Below, one piece after another: positions 33,084-41,597 of a stretch of 58,143 nt of DNA (the first letter of the stretch is position 1; the number at the start of each line of letters is the position of its first letter). A model generated the notes under the pieces. It ran no database searches. It was not told the DNA's origin and worked only from the letters and a program-made list of their open reading frames with translations. Made by a program: the position numbers and the translations under genes. The DNA is from Novosphingobium beihaiense (lineage in GTDB: Bacteria; Pseudomonadota; Alphaproteobacteria; Sphingomonadales; Sphingomonadaceae): NCBI RefSeq assembly GCF_022832375.1, contig NZ_JALHLG010000040.1, forward strand, positions 1-58,143, read 5' to 3'.

Positions 33084-33157
33084 CCCGCTCACCCTGAGCT
33101 TGTCGAAGGGGGGACAAGGCGCTGCGTCAGCGTCCTTCGACAAGCTCAGGACGAACG
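33084..33157. repeat. Palindromic repeat, family with core CTTCGACAAGCTCAGG
   Basis: CCGCTCACCCTGAGCTTGTCGAAGG and an inverted, nearly matching arm (CCTTCGACAAGCTCAGGACG..CGG) surround a spacer of about 23 nt. Copies or half-copies recur at 38890, 38963, 39328, 39402 and 57081-57165. Confidence 0.85.
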
Positions 33158-33221
33158 GAACGGGGAGATGTCCGGCTGACAACTGCCCGCAAGCAAGCCG
33201 CACCACAACCTGAGCAACCTA

Positions 33222-33292
33222 CGTTCGTGTCGAGCGAAGTCGAGACACGCAAACGCAGCGCTCTCGTGTCTCGACTTCGCTCGACACGAACG
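33222..33292. repeat. Palindromic repeat, same family as the nasA insertion
   Basis: Perfect 27-nt arms (33222-33248 and 33266-33292) carry the core GTGTCGAGCGAAGTCGAGACAC. The loop differs from that of the nasA copy. Confidence 0.9.
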
Positions 33293-33353
33293 GGAACAGG
33301 TGCGGCAAAAGGCTCGATGTTCCAAAGCGTGTGCGCCCAAGATCGCAACCCTT

Positions 33354-33436
33354 CGTCATTGCGAGCGCAGCGAAGCAATCCAGGGTGGAACCACCGCGCT
33401 CTGGATTGCCGCGGCCCTGCGGGCCTCGCAATGACG
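33354..33436. repeat. Palindromic repeat, CGTCATTGCGAG family
   Basis: It begins CGTCATTGCGAG and ends CTCGCAATGACG, with inner AGCAATCCAG and CTGGATTGCC. It is related to the pair at 53893 and 54688. Confidence 0.88.
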
Positions 33437-33438
33437 AT

Positions 33439-34086
33439 TCAGTCCTTTTGATCCGGCGGAAAGCTGACCGGCGCATCACCCTGAGACCACGGCGGAACGC
33501 GCATCATGACAGTGGCGAACAGCTCTGACGCAAGGTGCCCGGCCAGCCAGTCCCTGAGGTGCGGCAAGGGCAGGGTATCGAACCAAACCCGGTCCACCGC
33601 CGCGAATTGCCGCACGAAGGGCATCACCGCCATGTCCGTCAGCCCGCGTGTGGTACCGCAAAGCTGGCCGCTCGCCGCCAGCCGCGCATCGAGATCGCGC
33701 AGGAAGGCCAGCGCGCTATCCCGGTGGGCAAGCGCATTGGAGCCATGGCGTTCGGGATATTTGTAGCGGTCCAGATCGTGCTTGAACGGGCCATCATTCG
33801 CCGCGATCAGCGCCGCGTCATCGCGCAGGAGCCAGCCTTCCGGATCATGGCGCGACAAGGCATGGCGCATCACATCGAGGCTTTCCGCGATCACTTCACC
33901 ATCGGGCAGCACCAGCACCGGCACCGTGCCTTTGGGCGAGGCCGCCAGCATCGCTTCTGGCTTGGCCGAAAGCTTTACCTCGCGCAGTTCGCAGCGTGTG
34001 CCGCTGACGGCCAGCGCCAGTCTTGCCCGCATGGCATAGGGGCAGCGGCGGAAGCTGTAGAGGACGGGATCAGCCGGTGCGCTCAT
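33439..34086 (-). CDS. Glutathione S-transferase family protein
   Basis: This 215-aa protein has an N-terminal thioredoxin-like domain with VLYSFRRCPYAMRARLAL (a CPYA motif as in glutaredoxin-like GSTs) and the cis-Pro segment KGTVPVLVLPDGEVIAES. A helical C-terminal domain follows. It probably conjugates or reduces with glutathione; the substrate is unknown. The start at 34086 overlaps the trhO end by 17 nt on the same strand, suggesting co-expression. A longer in-frame extension lies within trhO and is not used. Confidence 0.88.
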   Translation of the reverse strand: MSAPADPVLYSFRRCPYAMRARLALAVSGTRCELREVKLSAKPEAMLAASPKGTVPVLVLPDGEVIAESLDVMRHALSRHDPEGWLLRDDAALIAANDGPFKHDLDRYKYPERHGSNALAHRDSALAFLRDLDARLAASGQLCGTTRGLTDMAVMPFVRQFAAVDRVWFDTLPLPHLRDWLAGHLASELFATVMMRVPPWSQGDAPVSFPPDQKD

Positions 34087-35062
34087 CCGCGTGCCCGCTC
34101 TGGACGGCCCCGATATGCTCTTCGCCCCGCGCCGCGGCAAGGGCGGCCTGCTTGTGCCGTTCGCGGTAGGAGGCGCGCTGTTCCTCGGTGCGTTCGCCAT
34201 GGCAGGCAGGGCAGCTCACGCCTTCCTCGTAGAGCGGAGAGGCACGGTCCTCCGCGCTCACCGGGCGGCGGCAGGCGCGGCACAGGCCATAGCTGCCCTC
34301 GACAAGGCCGTGGCCGATCGTCACCCGCTCGTCGAACACGAAGCATTCGCCGCGCCACAGGCTCTCTTCCTCGGGCACGGTTTCGAGGTATTTCAGGATG
34401 CCGCCCTTGAGGTGATAGACCTCCTCGATGCCCTCTTGCTTGAGGAAAGCGGTCGATTTCTCGCAGCGGATGCCGCCGGTGCAGAACATCGCGACTTTGG
34501 GCGGGGTTCCCGCGCCCAGCAGGCGTTCGCGCTCTGCGCGGAACCATTCGGGAAAGTCGCGGAAGCTGGCGGTTTTCGGATCGATGGCGCGTTCGAAGGT
34601 GCCGACGGCGACTTCGTAATCGTTGCGCGTATCGATCACGATCGTGCCGGGATCGGCAATCAGCGCGTTCCAGTCCTGCGGCTCGACATAGGTGCCCACG
34701 CTCGCGAGCGGGTCGATGCCGGGCTGGCCCATCGTCACGATCTCGCGCTTCAGCCGCACTTTCATGCGGTGGAACGGCATCACGGACGCGCCCGAGAGCT
34801 TGACGTCCACATCCGCGCAGCCGGGCAGGGCGCGGATATGCTCCAGCACTCTGGCGATGCCTTCGTGCGATCCGGCGATGGTGCCGTTGATCCCCTCGGC
34901 GGCGAGCAGCAGCGTGCCGCGAATGCCTTCGCGGGTGCACAGCTCCAGCAGCGGCTCGCGCAGGCTGGCGAAGTGCTCGAACGGCGCGAAACGGTAAAGC
35001 GCCGCGACGCAAACGGGCGTGCCGGATTCGAGGGAGGAAGATTCGGAACAGGGTGTCTGCAT
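34070..35062 (-). CDS. trhO: tRNA uridine(34) hydroxylase, rhodanese family (TrhO/YceA)
   Basis: This 330-aa protein starts with an acylphosphatase-like domain (GIRGTLLLAAEGINGTIAGS), followed by a rhodanese domain (VIDTRNDYEVAVG) with catalytic Cys194 in FCTGGIRCEKS. A Cys-rich tail follows (CRACRRPVS ... CPACHG), typical of the family. TrhO forms 5-hydroxyuridine at tRNA position 34. The family match is strong over the full length. It overlaps the GST gene downstream. Confidence 0.9.
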   Translation of the reverse strand: MQTPCSESSSLESGTPVCVAALYRFAPFEHFASLREPLLELCTREGIRGTLLLAAEGINGTIAGSHEGIARVLEHIRALPGCADVDVKLSGASVMPFHRMKVRLKREIVTMGQPGIDPLASVGTYVEPQDWNALIADPGTIVIDTRNDYEVAVGTFERAIDPKTASFRDFPEWFRAERERLLGAGTPPKVAMFCTGGIRCEKSTAFLKQEGIEEVYHLKGGILKYLETVPEEESLWRGECFVFDERVTIGHGLVEGSYGLCRACRRPVSAEDRASPLYEEGVSCPACHGERTEEQRASYRERHKQAALAAARGEEHIGAVQSGHADERTG

Positions 35063-35220
35063 CGCGCGCCCATAGCGCGAAGCCGGGCCCGCGTCAGTAC
35101 CCGGAACTGTACGGGGGAACGGAAGCTCGCATTCGAACCTGCAGGCCGCGGCTGAGGCCCGGGCGTTCGCCCGCCCCCGCGGGGGTATCGAATGAAATGA
35201 GATTGCCGCGAGCGAAAAAG

Positions 35221-35311
35221 TGGCGGAGACGGAGGGATTCGAACCCTCGGTACCCTGATAGAGTACGGTTCCTTAGCAGGGAACTGGTTTCAGCCACTCA
35301 CCCACGTCTCC
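35221..35311 (-). tRNA. tRNA-Ser (anticodon GCT)
   Basis: The acceptor stem is GGAGACG/CGTCTCC with discriminator G and an encoded CCA (35223-35221). The T-arm contains GGTTCGAATCC, the anticodon loop has CTGCTAA (anticodon complement at 35275-35277), and the long variable arm is typical of class II serine tRNAs. The length is 91 nt including CCA. Confidence 0.96.
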
Positions 35312-35591
35312 GGCTGCGGCTAGGGCGGACCCTATAGCGACGGCTTTTCAGGGCAGCAAGGGGGCGATGTGACGATTATGCGGATTTCCTGAAAAGAGGC
35401 GCAATGGCGCGGTTCGCGAGTCGGCCCATCGTAAAACCGACTCGCTCCATCGACCGTTCATTGCGGGGTAAGGTGCGGTAGATTCTCTTAGGGTGCCGCC
35501 ATTCGTCCCGCACCGGGTGCAGGGCAGGCGGCACGAGTCACGATTTCCGGCCAGAGATGCAAAGGCCATACATGCAAGGGGAGCCTATTTA

Positions 35592-36437
35592 ATGCCAGTC
35601 GACACATACGAACCGGAGACGGTGCGCACCCGTGCCCGCCGGTCGCTGGTTGCCCTGGCGGCGGCTTTCCTCGCAGTGTCCGCGCCGGTCGTTCCGGCCT
35701 GGGCGCAAGTCACGACGATCGATCCCGATGCGGCGATCGATGCCGATCTCAATCCCGGCACGGCTGCCACGCCGGCTTCGCCGCCACCTTCGGCTCCGGC
35801 GCCTGAGCAGACGGGCGAGCTGCCCTCCACGCAGCCGTCCGCCCCGGCTTCCGGCAATGGCACCCCGGTCGAGACCGAAGGCGGCGTTGCGGGTTGGAAT
35901 GCCGATCAGCTGACCACGCCTGCACCGTCCGGCACGCCCCCGCAGGACACTTCCGACACATACCGGGAGGATGATCTGATCGGCGCGGCCGAAGGCGTGT
36001 TCGGCAAGGGCGCGAAGGGGCTTGCGGATGTGATCAAGGACCTGCTGGCCAAGCAGGGCGAGCCCAACGCCTATATCGTTGGCCGTGAGGCTGGCGGCGC
36101 TTTCGCGGTGGGGCTGCGCTATGGTTCGGGCACGCTGCACCACAAGGTGGAAGGCGAGATGCCGGTGTACTGGACCGGCCCGTCGATCGGGTTCGACGCG
36201 GGCGCCAATGCAGGCAATGCCTTCGTGCTGGTCTACAATCTTTATGACACCGAAGACCTGTTCCACCGCTTTGGCGCGGGCGAGGGGCAGGCCTATCTGG
36301 TGGGCGGCTTTACCGTCAGCTACCTGCGCCGCGGTGACGTGGTGCTGATCCCGGTGCGTGCGGGCGCAGGCCTGCGGCTGGGGGCGAACATCGGTTACAT
36401 GAAGTTCTCGCACAAGCAGAAGTGGCTGCCGTTCTGA
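35592..36437 (+). CDS. DUF1134 / EipA-like envelope protein
   Basis: This 281-aa protein has an N-terminal signal peptide (LVALAAAFLAVSAPVVPAWA, cleavage near residue 37), a Pro/Ala/Thr-rich linker of about 90 residues, then the DUF1134 domain (about 130-275; GREAGGAFAVGLRYGSGTLHHK ... YWTGPSIGFDAG). The Brucella member EipA is periplasmic and needed for envelope integrity. AAGGGGAG lies before ATG 35592. The role here is inferred from the family. Confidence 0.85.
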   Translation: MPVDTYEPETVRTRARRSLVALAAAFLAVSAPVVPAWAQVTTIDPDAAIDADLNPGTAATPASPPPSAPAPEQTGELPSTQPSAPASGNGTPVETEGGVAGWNADQLTTPAPSGTPPQDTSDTYREDDLIGAAEGVFGKGAKGLADVIKDLLAKQGEPNAYIVGREAGGAFAVGLRYGSGTLHHKVEGEMPVYWTGPSIGFDAGANAGNAFVLVYNLYDTEDLFHRFGAGEGQAYLVGGFTVSYLRRGDVVLIPVRAGAGLRLGANIGYMKFSHKQKWLPF

Positions 36438-36526
36438 GGATGGCAGCGGGCTGCCGCTCCGCGCGAAAATATCTTGCGCACTACCCTGTTGCACCCCGTG
36501 GCGAGCGGGAGTAAGCCCCCGCCGCC

Positions 36527-37705
36527 ATGCTTACTGACCTTCAGCAACAACCCGCCGATGCGCTTCTCGCGCTGATCAAGCTCCACAACGACGACCCGCG
36601 CGCCGACAAGATCGATCTGGGCGTGGGCGTCTACCGTACCGGGCGGGACAACACGCCCGTGTTCGGCGCGATCAAGGCGGCGGAACAGATACTCGTCGAT
36701 ACGCAGGATTCGAAAGCCTACCTCGGCCCCGAAGGCGATATGGGCTTCGTGAAGGCGCTGATGCCTTACGTTTTCGGCAAGGACAGCCCGGATATGGGCG
36801 GCCGCATCGAAGGCATGCAGACGCCCGGCGGCACCGGCTCGCTGCGGCTGGCGCTCGCGATGGTGAAGCGCGCCGGGTACAAGCGGATTATCGTCGGCAA
36901 GCCGAGCTGGCCGAACCACAACCAGATCTGTGCCGATCTTGGCCTCGGTGTCGTCGAGTTCAGCCATGCCAAGGCGGACGGCACCACCGATATGGACGCG
37001 GTGCGCGGCGCCATCGCGGCGGCGGAGGAAGGCGATGCCATCCTGCTGCACGGCTGCTGCCACAACCCCACCGGCATCGACTATTCGCACGCTGAGTGGG
37101 ACGAGATCGCGGGGCTTCTGGCGGAGAGCAAGATCCTGCCGGTCATCGATCTTGCCTATCAGGGCCTCGGCCAGGGCATGGAAGAGGACGCCTATGGCCT
37201 GCGCCGCGTGCTCGCCGCCGTTCCCGAAGCGCTGATCTGCTATTCGTGCGACAAGAACTTCGGCCTTTACCGGGACCGTGTGGGCGCGCTCTATGCGATG
37301 GTGTCCGATCCGGCGGACCTTGCCAAGGTCATGTCGAACGGCCATTCGCTGGCGCGTGCCAACTGGTCGCAGCCGCCCGATCACGGCGGCGCGGCGGTGC
37401 GCATCGTGCTCGAAGACGAAGCGCTGACCGCGCAGTGGCTCGACGAGTTGGACAAGATGCGTGACCGTATGCGTGAGGTCCGCGCGAAGCTCGCGGCGGC
37501 GGGGCAGACCGGCGGCGTCGATCTCTCTCCCCTCGGCGGGCAGAACGGCCTGTTTTCGATCATTCCCTTCACGCCGGAGCAGGTGCAGGCCATGCGTTCG
37601 AAGCACGGCATCTACTTCGCCGGTTCGGGCCGCATCAACGTGGCGGGCCTCACCATGGGCAATATCGAGCAGTTCCTTGCCGCCGTTGCGGATGTGACCG
37701 GCTGA
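36527..37705 (+). CDS. Aromatic/aspartate aminotransferase, class I (TyrB-like)
   Basis: This 392-aa PLP enzyme opens DPRADKIDLGVGVYR, typical of the aspartate/aromatic aminotransferase Ia group. The cofactor lysine is Lys243 (SCDKNFGLYRDR), where most relatives have SxSKNFGLY. HNPTGID provides the Asn that contacts PLP, and GRINVAGL near the C-terminus contains the substrate-carboxylate Arg. It interconverts aromatic amino acids or aspartate with their oxo-acids. The GNAT gene overlaps its stop by one base. Confidence 0.88.
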   Translation: MLTDLQQQPADALLALIKLHNDDPRADKIDLGVGVYRTGRDNTPVFGAIKAAEQILVDTQDSKAYLGPEGDMGFVKALMPYVFGKDSPDMGGRIEGMQTPGGTGSLRLALAMVKRAGYKRIIVGKPSWPNHNQICADLGLGVVEFSHAKADGTTDMDAVRGAIAAAEEGDAILLHGCCHNPTGIDYSHAEWDEIAGLLAESKILPVIDLAYQGLGQGMEEDAYGLRRVLAAVPEALICYSCDKNFGLYRDRVGALYAMVSDPADLAKVMSNGHSLARANWSQPPDHGGAAVRIVLEDEALTAQWLDELDKMRDRMREVRAKLAAAGQTGGVDLSPLGGQNGLFSIIPFTPEQVQAMRSKHGIYFAGSGRINVAGLTMGNIEQFLAAVADVTG

Positions 37706-38247
37706 TGATGGATCGTCGGCCGGTTCTGGAAGGGGACCGGCTGATGCTCCGGCCCCTCATCCCCGCAGACTGGGACACGCTTTACGCGATCGCGCGCGAT
37801 CCGCAGATCTGGGCGCAGCACCCCTCGCACGACCGCTGGCAGGAGCCGGTGTTCCGCCAGTTCTTCGCCGATGCCTTTGTGCGCGGCGGGGCACTGGCGA
37901 TCGTCGACAAGGCGGGCGGGGAGGTCATCGGCTCCAGCCAGTTCGGGCCGGAGGAAGCCGAAAACCCCGGCGAGATCGAGATCGGCTGGTCGTTCCTTGC
38001 GCGCGCCTTCTGGGGCAAGGGCTACAACGCCGAATTCAAGCGGCTGATGCTGGCCCATGCGCTGGCGCACTATGACCGCGCGATCTTTCAGGTGGGCGAG
38101 GACAATGCGATCTCGCGCCGGGCGATGGAGAATATCGGCGGTGTCCTCACGGACCGCACACGCGTGTTCGAACGCGCCGGGAAGATAGTGCGGCATGTGA
38201 TTTACGAGATCACCCGTGAAGGGTTCAAGAGCGGGCCGCTGGGCTGA
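37705..38247 (+). CDS. GNAT family N-acetyltransferase (RimJ/RimL-like)
   Basis: This 180-aa protein starts VLEGDRLMLRPLIPADWDTLY, the usual opening of the RimJ/RimL subgroup. EIEIGWSFLARAFWGKGYNAEFK is the acetyl-CoA binding motif A and NAISRRAMENIG is motif B. The substrate is unknown. Two adjacent ATG codons (37705, 37708) are possible starts; the first overlaps the aminotransferase stop (TGATG), indicating coupling. Confidence 0.85.
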   Translation: MMDRRPVLEGDRLMLRPLIPADWDTLYAIARDPQIWAQHPSHDRWQEPVFRQFFADAFVRGGALAIVDKAGGEVIGSSQFGPEEAENPGEIEIGWSFLARAFWGKGYNAEFKRLMLAHALAHYDRAIFQVGEDNAISRRAMENIGGVLTDRTRVFERAGKIVRHVIYEITREGFKSGPLG

Positions 38248-38259
38248 AAAGGCGTATCC

Positions 38260-38880
38260 ATGCAAATTGCTGTTCTGACGTTCGATGGCTTCAATGAACT
38301 CGATTCGTTCATTGCCTCGGCCATTCTCAATCGCATGAAGCCCAAGGGCTGGGCCGCGCATATCACTTCGCCCACAGACGAAGTGACCTCGATGAACGGC
38401 GTGACCATCCGCCGCCAGAAGCCGCTGGAATTCGCGGCGGAGGCCGATGCGGTACTGATCGGCAGCGGCATCCGGACGCGGGAAATCGCGGCAGACGAAA
38501 CCATGCTGGCTCGGATCGGGCTGGACCCGTCGCGGCAGTTGATCGGAGCGCAGTGCTCGGGAACGCTGCTGCTCGCGAAGCTGGGGCTGGTGGGTGATCT
38601 GCCTGCCTGCACCGATCTGACCACGAAGCCCTGGGTGATCGAAGCGGGCGTGAACGTGATCGATGCGCCGTTCGCCGCGCATGGCAATGTGGCGACGGCG
38701 GGCGGCTGTCTGGCGTCGCAGTATCTGGCGGCGTGGATGATCACACGCGGGGCCTGCGTGGAGGATGCGCGGGAGGCGATTCATTATGTGGCGCCGGTGG
38801 GTGAGAAGGCGCGCTATATCGATCAGGCGCTGTCCGCGATTGCGGGAGAGGGCGTTTTGGAGCCGTTGGGGCAGGGCTGA
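38260..38880 (+). CDS. DJ-1/PfpI family protein
   Basis: This 206-aa protein has the flavodoxin-like DJ-1 fold: AVLTFDGFNELDSF with conserved Glu13, and the nucleophile elbow GAQCSGTLLLA with Cys99. Family members include glyoxalase/deglycase-like enzymes, isonitrile hydratases and chaperones; this one is not assignable further. It lies 12 nt after the GNAT gene and is probably the last gene of this operon, since a repeat starts 9 nt after its stop. Confidence 0.82.
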   Translation: MQIAVLTFDGFNELDSFIASAILNRMKPKGWAAHITSPTDEVTSMNGVTIRRQKPLEFAAEADAVLIGSGIRTREIAADETMLARIGLDPSRQLIGAQCSGTLLLAKLGLVGDLPACTDLTTKPWVIEAGVNVIDAPFAAHGNVATAGGCLASQYLAAWMITRGACVEDAREAIHYVAPVGEKARYIDQALSAIAGEGVLEPLGQG

Positions 38881-38889
38881 GACCAACAT

Positions 38890-38990
38890 CCTTCGACAGG
38901 CTCAGGATGAGCGGTGGTTCTTAAGGTGAAGGTTTGACAACCTTACCGAGTTTTAACCCCACCCCGCTCAGCCTGAGCTTGTCGAAGGCC
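38890..38990. repeat. Pair of inverted half-repeats, CTTCGACAAGCTCAGG family
   Basis: CCTTCGACAGGCTCAGGATGAGCGG (38890-38914) and the opposite arm CCCGCTCAGCCTGAGCTTGTCGAAGG (38964-38989) face each other across about 50 bp between two genes. Confidence 0.8.
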
Positions 38991-39015
38991 ATCCACTCAC
39001 GCCAGACTCTCAGCT

Positions 39016-39348
39016 ATGGCGTTCTTTACCTACATCCTGCGCTGCCGCGACGGCAGCTACTACGTCGGCCACACCGACGATCTTGAACATCGGATCGCCC
39101 AGCATCAGACTGGCGCGCTGGGTGGGTACACTGCAAGGCGCTTGCCGGTCACGTTCCTCTGGGCGGACAGTTTCCAGACCCGTGACGAGGCCTTTGCCGC
39201 CGAACGCAAGCTAAAGGGGTGGAGCCGCGCCAAGAAGGAAGCGATGATGGCGGGGGATTGGGGGCTGGTTTCGCAGCTGGCGCGTTGCCGCAGCGGTGGC
39301 CGGGCTGGAACCACGGGCGGCGCGCGGCCTTCGACAAGCTCAGGCTGA
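39016..39348 (+). CDS. GIY-YIG nuclease superfamily protein with a repeat-derived C-terminus
   Basis: This 110-aa protein is a UvrC-like GIY-YIG domain alone: FFTYILRCRDGSYYVGHTDDLEHRIAQH with the YIL and YVG motif pair and the catalytic-type Arg, then FAAERKLKGWSRAKKEAM. Small proteins of this type are common and mostly of unknown role. The last seven codons and the stop come from a CTTCGACAAGCTCAGG repeat (39328-39354), giving the tail PSTSSG. The domain itself ends before this. Confidence 0.82.
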   Translation: MAFFTYILRCRDGSYYVGHTDDLEHRIAQHQTGALGGYTARRLPVTFLWADSFQTRDEAFAAERKLKGWSRAKKEAMMAGDWGLVSQLARCRSGGRAGTTGGARPSTSSG

Positions 39349-39354
39349 GCGGGG
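39328..39354. repeat. Half-repeat overlapping the end of the GIY-YIG gene
   Basis: CCTTCGACAAGCTCAGGCTGAGCGGGG supplies the stop codon (TGA) of the upstream gene. Confidence 0.85.
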
Positions 39355-39401
39355 TTGGGGGATGGCTGACAGGCTGGAATGTATGTTGTTTTGCTCAAAA
39401 G

Positions 39402-39426
39402 CCGCTCGCCCTGAGCTTGTCGAAGG
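39402..39426. repeat. Half-repeat, CTTCGACAAGCTCAGG family (opposite orientation)
   Basis: CCGCTCGCCCTGAGCTTGTCGAAGG is the inverted partner of the 39328 copy, about 50 bp away, between the GIY-YIG gene and the end of ribE. Confidence 0.85.
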
Positions 39427-39491
39427 GCATTCGCACGGGGTTTGAAGTCTATGTGCCGCAGCTTGTCAGAAAGGAAATAGACTATCGCGCC

Positions 39492-40109
39492 TCACCCCCG
39501 CAGCGATTGCATCCGTTGCAGATACCGCGCCAGCACGTCGATCTCCAGGTTTACCCCGTCCCCCGCCTGCATCGCGCCGATGGTGGTGACTTCGGCGGTG
39601 TGGGGAATGATGTTGAGCGTGAAATGGCAAGTGCCGTCCGGCTGGTCGGACACTTCGTTCACTGTCAGCGAGATGCCATCGACCGTGATCGAGCCCTTGG
39701 GCGCGAGATAGGGGGCCAGTTCCTTTGGCGCGGCGATCACGAACACTTTCGAATCGCCCGCCGGTGTCACACTCACCACTTGGCCCACGCCATCGACATG
39801 GCCGGTGACGATGTGGCCGCCCAGTTCGTCGCCCAGCTTCAGTGCGGGTTCGAGGTTGAGCGCGGTGCCTTCGCGCCAGCGGCCGGGCACGGTGCGCGCC
39901 ACCGACTCGCCCGAGATGTTCACGGCGAACCACGCATCGCCCGGCGCACCGCCCTTTTCAACGACGGTCAGGCATACGCCCGAACAGGCGATCGAGGCGC
40001 CAATGGCGATTCCGGCGGGATCGAAGGGGCAGGCGATAACGGCGCGCAAGTCTCCGTCCTGGCGGGCTTCGCGGATCGTGCCGGTGGCTGTGACTATTCC
40101 GGTGAACAT
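39492..40109 (-). CDS. ribE: Riboflavin synthase alpha chain
   Basis: This 205-aa protein has the two lumazine-binding repeats: MFTGIVTATGTI ... GASIACSGVCLTVV, and HIVTGHVDGVGQV ... GSITVDGISLTVNEV. It converts two 6,7-dimethyl-8-ribityllumazine molecules to riboflavin and a pyrimidine. The start at 40109 overlaps the ribD end by 16 nt, so the two are coupled. Confidence 0.93.
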   Translation of the reverse strand: MFTGIVTATGTIREARQDGDLRAVIACPFDPAGIAIGASIACSGVCLTVVEKGGAPGDAWFAVNISGESVARTVPGRWREGTALNLEPALKLGDELGGHIVTGHVDGVGQVVSVTPAGDSKVFVIAAPKELAPYLAPKGSITVDGISLTVNEVSDQPDGTCHFTLNIIPHTAEVTTIGAMQAGDGVNLEIDVLARYLQRMQSLRG

Positions 40110-41068
40110 GGGGTGGCCTCGTAAACCTCCAGCGCGTCGCTGCCAAGCTGCCGCCGTTCGCGCAGGCGCCATTGGCCGTGCGCTCCCGCGAGCGAGGCGA
40201 GGCCGAAGTCGCCCAGCGCCGGGCGGCCGCCGACAAGGATCGGCGCGCGGTAGATCAGCAGGCGGTCGACCAGACCGGCGGCGAGGAACGCGGTGGCCGC
40301 CCCGGCGCCGCCTTCGACGAAGAGGTACTGCACGCCCTCCATCGCCGCGATCGCTTGCGGGGAGGACAGGGCGCGCCAGCCTTCGCCCGCCTCGCCGCGT
40401 GTGAGCACCCAGCGCTCGGGGCTGCGTTCGGCAAGGCCCGGCAGGCGCACGTCGAGGCGCGGAGCGTCGGCGCGCACGGTGCCGCCACCGACGAGGATGG
40501 CGTCCGATCTGGCGCGCATCGCATGGGTATGGGCGCGGGCTTCGGCGCCGGTGATCCACTGGCTCTCGCCGCTCGCCATGGCGATGCAGCCGTCGAGCGA
40601 GAGGGCGAGTTTCAGGGTGACTTCGGGGCGGCCCCGGTGTCTGGAGATCAGGTATCCCGAAAGGCTGGCCTCGCAGGCGGGCGAGGGGTGGTATTCCGCG
40701 GCGATTCCCGCCGCGCGGATGCGGGCCATGCCGCTGCCGGAGGTGCGCGGGTCCGGGTCCATGCAGCCGATGACGACGCGCGCCACGCCCGAATCGCAGA
40801 CCAGATCGGCGCAGGCCGGGCCGCGTGGGGACTGGTGCGCGCAGGGTTCCAGCGTCACGTAGAGCGTGGCGCCGCGTGCCGCCTCGCCTGCCGCGTCGAG
40901 CGCCACGGCTTCGGCATGGGGGCGCCCGCCGGGCTGGGTCCAGCCGCGCGCGATCACGCGGCCGTGCTTTACAAGGATCGCGCCGACGCCGGGATTGGGG
41001 CGGCTGAGCGGACGGGCGCGGGCGGCCAGGGCAGCCGCCGCCGCGAGCCAGCGCGCATCCCCGTTCAC
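40094..41068 (-). CDS. ribD: Bifunctional diaminohydroxyphosphoribosylaminopyrimidine deaminase / reductase
   Basis: This 324-aa protein has an N-terminal deaminase with zinc ligands His51, Cys76 and Cys86 (RPHAEAVAL ... EPCAHQSPRGPAC); the spacing between the cysteines is one residue longer than in E. coli-type RibD. The C-terminal reductase domain (VTLKLALSLDGCIA ... VGGGTVRADAPRL ... VEGGAGAATAFL) uses NADPH. Together they do the second and third steps of riboflavin synthesis. Both ends overlap neighbouring genes, indicating a tight operon. Confidence 0.92.
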   Translation of the reverse strand: MNGDARWLAAAAALAARARPLSRPNPGVGAILVKHGRVIARGWTQPGGRPHAEAVALDAAGEAARGATLYVTLEPCAHQSPRGPACADLVCDSGVARVVIGCMDPDPRTSGSGMARIRAAGIAAEYHPSPACEASLSGYLISRHRGRPEVTLKLALSLDGCIAMASGESQWITGAEARAHTHAMRARSDAILVGGGTVRADAPRLDVRLPGLAERSPERWVLTRGEAGEGWRALSSPQAIAAMEGVQYLFVEGGAGAATAFLAAGLVDRLLIYRAPILVGGRPALGDFGLASLAGAHGQWRLRERRQLGSDALEVYEATPCSPE

Positions 41069-41565
41069 TGCTGCTGCTGTTCCTGCTGTTGCTTTGCGCG
41101 CGCTTCGGCCGCCGCGCGCCCGGCGGCGATTTCCGCCTTGGCCTTTTCGTCGGCTGCCTTTTCCTCGGCGGCACGCTCCTTGGCGGCGTCGCGTTCGATC
41201 TTGTCCACGTCCATGCCCGAGGCGCGGCCGATGGTGCGGTAGATATCGCGCACCATCTCGTCACGCTTGGCCTGTTCGGCCTGCCAGGCTTCCTTGCGCT
41301 TCTGGTTGGCGCGGTTCTCGGCCATGATTTCCTTGTCCGTGCGGTGCGCGGGCAGGGTGGAGATGTACGTCACCTTGGGCGGCGGATGCGGGGCTTCACC
41401 TTCCTGCTGGGCCATCAGGTAGAACACGGCGAAAGTGCAGGCGGCGGACAGGGCGGCAATACGCCAGCGATTGTGCCCAGCCTGCTGCCAGACCAGCCGG
41501 AAGTCCGCGATCATCCCGGTGGGATTGACGTCTTTCCAGTATCCCGTGCGCTTCATGAAGATCAT
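41065..41565 (-). CDS. Hypothetical single-pass membrane protein with charged coiled coil
   Basis: This 166-aa protein has a cytoplasmic N-terminus of about 33 residues, one membrane helix (IAALSAACTFAVFYLMA), a Pro-rich stretch (EAPHPPPKVTYISTLPAHRTDKEIMAE; split here only for description of residues 56-82) and then a long Ala/Lys/Glu coiled coil ending in a glutamine run (KQQQEQQQQ). It overlaps ribD by 4 nt. No function is recognised; the lysine/glutamate-rich tail is probably periplasmic. Proteins of this type precede ribD in related sphingomonads only as far as I recall, which is not verified here. Confidence 0.65.
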   Translation of the reverse strand: MIFMKRTGYWKDVNPTGMIADFRLVWQQAGHNRWRIAALSAACTFAVFYLMAQQEGEAPHPPPKVTYISTLPAHRTDKEIMAENRANQKRKEAWQAEQAKRDEMVRDIYRTIGRASGMDVDKIERDAAKERAAEEKAADEKAKAEIAAGRAAAEARAKQQQEQQQQ

Positions 41566-41597
41566 GGAGGCTATCTAGGCGCTAATCGGGCTGAACG

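Larger units (their letters stand above)
33060..33438. other. Intergenic repeat cluster between cobA and the GST gene
   Basis: These 379 bases contain three different palindromic repeats in a row (33084-33157, 33222-33292, 33354-33436) and no gene. The two flanking operons converge here, so the hairpins may also stop transcription from both sides. Confidence 0.8.
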
